In this document: positions 5,705 to 8,450 of the stretch, piece by piece
How positions within the stretch are numbered: the stretch's first letter is position 1
Layout: each line of letters opens with the position of its first letter
Notes under the pieces: generated by a model
Told to the model about the DNA's origin: nothing
Database searches by the model: none
What the model saw: the letters and a program-made list of their open reading frames with translations, nothing else
Source of the DNA: Thermoplasmata archaeon
Lineage (GTDB): Archaea > Thermoplasmatota > SW-10-69-26
DNA: 8,450 nucleotides
Direction: 5' to 3'
Assembly (NCBI GenBank): GCA_003561665.1
Contig: PWVY01000195.1
Location: 1 to 8,450, forward strand
Program-made: the position numbers and the translations under genes

Positions 5705-6255
5705 CGTTGGTTCACCACCTGGAAGGAGGCGCCTGTTCCGGTGGACGCTTCCTCGGTTTGGGGTGGATGGGCGAAGAGTCTGTTGACTTCGTACCCGACG
5801 GTGAGGATGCTGAGGACGACGAGGATCAGGGGCGTGAGTTGGCTTTGGGCTCCGTTGATGAGGAAACCGAGCTTGGGGATGGTGAAGTGGAGGGTCCCGA
5901 TGAGCATGTCATCGTTGACGTACATGGGGTCAGGGTGCGCGTTGGCGTCGCCTTGCGTTGTGAGGACCGTGCCGCGCTCGTCGTGCGTGATGTCGATGAC
6001 GCGGTGCGTGTAGGGGGTCTCATGCCCGACGTGGGAGCGGAAGGTGATGATGTCACCGATTTCGACGTCGTCGATGGTGGCGTGTTGGATGAAGACCACA
6101 TCGCCGGGTTCGAGCGTGGGTTCCATGCTTCCGGAGAGGACGATGCGGGCTTCGTCCGCGCCCGCGACGTTGGGTTGGATGTAAGCCACGATGGGAGCCG
6201 CTAGGGCAAGGGCGAGGAGGATGAGCCCAGTTGTGAGATGGCGGCTCCGTTTCAT
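5701..6255 (-). CDS. sipW: Signal peptidase I, ER/SipW type
   Basis: A 184-residue membrane serine protease that removes signal peptides outside the membrane. An N-terminal membrane helix (LTTGLILLALALAAPIVAYI, 7-26) is followed by the nucleophile motif VLSGSMEPTLEPGDVV with Ser43. The second catalytic residue is His84 in YTHRV, where bacterial LepB enzymes have Lys; this is the archaeal, ER and SipW arrangement. A GDAN box (102-105, QGDANAHPDP) and the downstream VNDDMLIGTL complete the core. A second membrane helix (TPLILVVLSILTVGYEV, 141-157) places the C terminus in the cytoplasm, as in SipW-like enzymes. The gene starts at 6255 with GGTGA 6 nt before it, lies 90 bp after the TasA-like gene and overlaps the solenoid gene by 4 nt. 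Such peptidases are often dedicated to neighbouring TasA/camelysin-type substrates, and both neighbours carry that signal. A general housekeeping signal peptidase is less likely from context. Confidence 0.92.
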   Translation of the reverse strand: MKRSRHLTTGLILLALALAAPIVAYIQPNVAGADEARIVLSGSMEPTLEPGDVVFIQHATIDDVEIGDIITFRSHVGHETPYTHRVIDITHDERGTVLTTQGDANAHPDPMYVNDDMLIGTLHFTIPKLGFLINGAQSQLTPLILVVLSILTVGYEVNRLFAHPPQTEEASTGTGASFQVVNQR

Positions 6256-6288
6256 GGTTGTTCACCGGTGAGAGGGAAAGGGGGGAGC

Positions 6289-6313
6289 CCCGCCGCGGGG
6301 TTACCGCGGCGGG
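6289..6313 (-). promoter_or_regulatory. Strong hairpin between fibre-subunit and signal-peptidase genes
   Basis: CCCGCCGCGG (6289-6298) and CCGCGGCGGG (6304-6313) form a perfect 10-bp GC stem with a 5-nt loop in the 90-bp gap after the TasA-like stop. There is no T-tract directly after it. In operons that make much structural subunit and little processing enzyme, such hairpins often stabilise or partly terminate the upstream message; this role is inferred. Confidence 0.55.
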
Positions 6314-6345
6314 CCGGGGAGGGGTTTGCTTCCGTGGGGCGTTGC

Positions 6346-6939
6346 CTACTGTTGTTGCAGCGTGAACGCGAAGGTCGCGTCGACGCTGTCGCCTTGAAGG
6401 TCGTTGCCGCCGCTGGTGTGGAAGCCGATCTCGATCTCGAGGACCTTACCGGCTTGGCCGGGGTCGTCGAGGCCTTCGATGGGGTTGTTGGCCAAATCGG
6501 CGAGGTCAACGTACCCGTTCCCGCTGTCGTCGGGGATCATGGGGAGCAGGTCGTCGCCGTCGTACGTGAGGGTGGTGACCTCGAGGTATGTGGGCATGTC
6601 CGTGGCGCCGCCCTCGCTGCTGATCGCGTCCAGGGTCGCGTTCATGTCGAGGACGACGGTGTGATCGTCTCCATCATAGCTGGAGATGCTTCCCTCGTTG
6701 CTGAGCACGAGGCTTCCGTTGACGACATCTCCAGGTGCGAAGTTGCTGTGCGTGACGATGGCGCCTACGTCGTTTTGACCGTCGAGTTTCAGATCGAGCG
6801 TACCGGACGTGAAGATGTTGTCCACGCTTTCGCCCGAGTCGCTGAAGTACGCGAAGGTCCCGTAGGCCCCCACGCCCGTCGCGAGCGCGATCGTTAGAAG
6901 GCTCGTGATGAGCGTCTTCCGGGTTCGGTTGGTTTCCAT
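6346..6939 (-). CDS. TasA/camelysin-like secreted fibre subunit with SipW-type signal
   Basis: A 197-residue secreted protein of the TasA/CalY (peptidase M73, camelysin) type. Basic N terminus and hydrophobic signal (KTLITSLLTIALATGVGAYG, 8-27) lead into GTFAYFSDSGESVDNIFTSG (27-46) and TLDLKL, the signature recognised by SipW-type peptidases. The mature part has the family's NFAPGDVVNGSLVLSNEGSI segment (66-85), comparable to the LKPGD...FENNGSL part of TasA, then beta-rich sequence ending FAFTLQQQ. In Bacillus such subunits form biofilm fibres; archaeal relatives form bundling pili by strand exchange. A fibre or surface-layer role is therefore likely, and proteolytic activity is not supported because no zinc motif is present. 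It is the first gene of the operon with the signal peptidase and solenoid protein. GAGGTG lies 8 nt before the ATG and is part of a hairpin. Confidence 0.87.
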   Translation of the reverse strand: METNRTRKTLITSLLTIALATGVGAYGTFAYFSDSGESVDNIFTSGTLDLKLDGQNDVGAIVTHSNFAPGDVVNGSLVLSNEGSISSYDGDDHTVVLDMNATLDAISSEGGATDMPTYLEVTTLTYDGDDLLPMIPDDSGNGYVDLADLANNPIEGLDDPGQAGKVLEIEIGFHTSGGNDLQGDSVDATFAFTLQQQ

Positions 6940-6947
6940 TCTTGCAA

Positions 6948-6963
6948 CACCTCTTGGGAGGTG
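6948..6963 (-). promoter_or_regulatory. Hairpin enclosing the ribosome binding site of the fibre subunit
   Basis: Just before the TasA-like gene the minus strand reads CACCTC-CCAA-GAGGTG (6963 down to 6948), a perfect 6-bp stem with a 4-nt loop. GAGGTG is the Shine-Dalgarno site, 8 nt before the ATG. CACCTC is the same sequence as the 16S rRNA end that would pair with it, so the leader can mask its own ribosome binding site. This suggests control of translation, for example by temperature, by a protein, or by a competing fold. Confidence 0.5.
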
Positions 6964-6967
6964 CTAC

Positions 6968-6990
6968 TGTCTCGGATAGACACCTTAAGA
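6968..6990 (-). promoter_or_regulatory. Candidate promoter of the fibre operon with inverted repeat
   Basis: TCTTAAGG on the minus strand (6990-6983) is a partial TATA match about 44-51 nt before the ATG. Transcription would then start near 6961, at the edge of the ribosome-site hairpin. An inverted repeat TGTCT-N5-AGACA (6968-6982) sits between box and start, the usual place for a repressor. Both assignments are tentative. Confidence 0.3.
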
Positions 6991-6999
6991 GGCGTTCAG

Positions 7000-7011
7000 G
7001 AACGATCGTTC
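7000..7011. promoter_or_regulatory. 12-bp perfect palindrome in the divergent control region
   Basis: GAACGATCGTTC lies between the divergent fibre operon and LVIVD lipoprotein gene, upstream of the candidate fibre promoter. It has the form of a dimeric regulator's operator. A related arrangement, GAACG and CGTTC spaced by 6 nt, occurs at 1853-1868 in the region before the H-NOX gene, but the half-site is short and occurs elsewhere. Confidence 0.35.
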
Positions 7012-7109
7012 ATCGCCCGGTGAAGGCTTGTTCAAGGTCAACAAAGGAAACGACGAGCGGGAAAGCGTCGAAACGGTCCAGGGATACGATGCCCCCCCCC
7101 GCAATCCTT

Positions 7110-7144
7110 TTGCCTCCCTACTCCCGTCCCTCGCCCGGAGGCAA
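7110..7144 (+). promoter_or_regulatory. Hairpin enclosing the ribosome binding site of the LVIVD gene
   Basis: TTGCCTCC (7110-7117) pairs perfectly with GGAGGCAA (7137-7144) across a 19-nt C/T-rich loop. The second arm contains GGAGG, the Shine-Dalgarno site 9 nt before the ATG at 7151. As with the divergent fibre gene, the leader can thus mask its own ribosome binding site. Confidence 0.45.
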
Positions 7145-7150
7145 CAGGCC

Positions 7151-8450
7151 ATGAACAAGCTCACAACGACCATCCTCCTCGCCGTCACGCTAGCCCTTGC
7201 AGGGTGCATCGGCATCGGAGACCCCGAGGCCCTGGAAGCAGACGCCGCCGACACCCTTGAAGCGACGGGGCTTCTTGCAAGCGAGGACCAACTCTGGGAC
7301 AACCCACACACGGTCCCTCACCCAAGCTTCGACTACCCCACCCTCACCAATCCTCCCCAAGCGGACGAGGTCCCCCCGTACTGGGAGCCTATCCCCACCA
7401 TCGAAACGCCCACGGACCCCGCAAGCATCCAGCGGGTCGCAAGCGCTCCCTCGGGCGTCGACAGCGGTGCAGGGCACGCGATCTTCGGTAGCCTCCTTGT
7501 GCTCCCCGCCTGGGATAGCCCCACCAGCGTGCTCGACATCACGAACCCTCAGAACCCTCAAACGCTCAGCACGCTCGTAAGCCCAGAGGATGACGCGCCC
7601 GTCCACCGTGGCGTGGAGATCCTTCCCACGCCCGAAGGGGAACTCTTCGCCATCTTCGCAAGCGATTACGGCGTCAACAGCATCTGGGACATCACGAACC
7701 CTGAAGAGCCCGCGTTCGTCACGAACATAGAGCCCGAGGCGGGAAGTCATAACGTGCGGATCGTCCCTGGAACGCCGATCCTCTACAACGCCAACAGCGC
7801 CGGAGGGCACAACGTGGATGATATGGCCGACGGCATCACGGAGATTTACGACCTCTCCGACCCCCGAGAGCCCGAGCTCGTGCAGAACTGGGAGAACGGG
7901 TACGGATGCCACGACATCACCGTGCACCTTGACCGCGGCGAGGAGAAGTACCGCGCATACTGTGCCGGCGTTGAGGTCACGCAAATCTGGGACATCGAGG
8001 ACCCGAAGACCCCGGAGATCATCAGCACCATCCCCGTTCACCACGGTGTTGAGGATTTCCCCAGCTTGGCGACGGCGCCCGTCGAATGGAGCCATTCCGC
8101 GTACGCGAGCGCGGACGGGACCATCCTCATCGTGGGCGAAGAGACCGGCGGTGGCGCAGCACCCGCTTGTGATGCGCACGCCGAGGCCGCGGGGCAAAGC
8201 GTCAGCGGGCCTGTTGGGAACCTGTACTTCTACGACATCTCGGACGAGACGGACGCGCAATTGCAAGGGTGGTTAAGCCCTGAGCATCATTACCCCACGA
8301 ACCCGCCCAGCCCCGAGGACGGTGGCTTCGGCGCTGCTGGATGCACATCGCACTTTGGGACGCTTATCCCGCACGAGGATCGTGACCTCATGGTGGTCGC
8401 GTTCTTCGGTGCCGGGACGCTCCTGATCGACTTCACGGATCCTTCAAACC
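7151..8450 (+). CDS. LVIVD-type beta-propeller lipoprotein, 3' partial
   Basis: The first 433 residues of a secreted lipoprotein; the gene runs off the right edge. The ATG at 7151 gives a lipoprotein signal (MNKLTTTILLAVTLALAGC, lipidated Cys19) and has GGAGG 9 nt before it. After a Pro-rich spacer, LVIVD-type propeller repeats recur about every 45-80 residues: SVLDITNPQNPQTLSTL (~126), SIWDITNPEEPAFVTNI (~175), EIYDLSDPREPELVQNW (~231), QIWDIEDPKTPEIISTI (~278), LYFYDISDETDAQLQGW (~357) and TLLIDFTDPSN (~423). Each begins a blade with an aromatic/aliphatic-D-hydrophobic core, a DP/NP turn and an outgoing strand. Cysteines in YGCHDITVHL and YRAYCAG may pair. The protein should sit outside the membrane as a binding or scaffold protein; ligand unknown, no catalytic motif seen. 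Codons prefer C in third position, like the minus-strand genes. It is divergent from the fibre operon and shares its 210-bp control region. Confidence 0.88.
   Translation, partial: MNKLTTTILLAVTLALAGCIGIGDPEALEADAADTLEATGLLASEDQLWDNPHTVPHPSFDYPTLTNPPQADEVPPYWEPIPTIETPTDPASIQRVASAPSGVDSGAGHAIFGSLLVLPAWDSPTSVLDITNPQNPQTLSTLVSPEDDAPVHRGVEILPTPEGELFAIFASDYGVNSIWDITNPEEPAFVTNIEPEAGSHNVRIVPGTPILYNANSAGGHNVDDMADGITEIYDLSDPREPELVQNWENGYGCHDITVHLDRGEEKYRAYCAGVEVTQIWDIEDPKTPEIISTIPVHHGVEDFPSLATAPVEWSHSAYASADGTILIVGEETGGGAAPACDAHAEAAGQSVSGPVGNLYFYDISDETDAQLQGWLSPEHHYPTNPPSPEDGGFGAAGCTSHFGTLIPHEDRDLMVVAFFGAGTLLIDFTDPSN

Noticed and set aside
7092..7100. Run of nine C before the LVIVD gene
   Set aside because: Possible length-variable tract for phase variation, but it is outside the coding region and there is no second sequence to show variation.

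Overview
This is a GC-rich window that most likely comes from an archaeon; the exact lineage cannot be fixed from 8.4 kb. Evidence for an archaeon: the signal peptidase is of the ER/SipW type, with a Ser-His arrangement instead of the bacterial Ser-Lys; the metalloprotease lipoprotein gene has no Shine-Dalgarno site but has a TATA-like box about 28 nt before its ATG, as in leaderless archaeal transcripts; and the secreted lipoproteins look like those of Euryarchaeota/Thermoplasmatota. A Gram-positive bacterium with a SipW/TasA locus is the main alternative. No rRNA, tRNA, CRISPR array, IS element or integrase was recognised.

Layout. (1) 1-1628, minus strand: a gene row reading H-NOX haem/NO sensor (1011-1628), a small uncharacterised protein (552-992), then a winged-helix DNA-binding protein (510 to beyond the left edge) whose frame is broken near its N terminus. 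The last gene and its leader carry an unusual concentration of GTTGAC/GTCAAC motifs. (2) 1629-2286: a long region without a convincing gene, holding a perfect 11-bp inverted repeat. (3) 2287-2937, plus strand: a class I SAM methyltransferase with codon use opposite to all its neighbours, meeting (4) a convergent metzincin lipoprotein (2934-4307) with a 4-nt overlap of stop codons. (5) 4308-4669: an intergenic region with a strong GC hairpin followed by G-tracts, placed as the 3' end of the next operon. (6) 4670-6939, minus strand: a three-gene surface-fibre operon consisting of a TasA/camelysin-like secreted subunit, a SipW-type signal peptidase and a repeat-rich beta-solenoid protein that carries the same SipW-type N-terminal signature. 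(7) 6940-7150: a compact divergent control region full of inverted repeats; on both sides the ribosome binding site is part of a hairpin. (8) 7151 to the right edge, plus strand: a lipoprotein with LVIVD-type beta-propeller repeats.

How they may work together: most of the right two thirds encodes the cell envelope. The operon supplies a fibre subunit, its dedicated peptidase and a probable adhesin or cap that the same peptidase could mature; the divergent LVIVD lipoprotein and the metzincin lipoprotein would be anchored outside the membrane. The left third looks like a gas-sensing and regulatory unit (H-NOX plus winged helix). A link between the two parts is not shown by the sequence.
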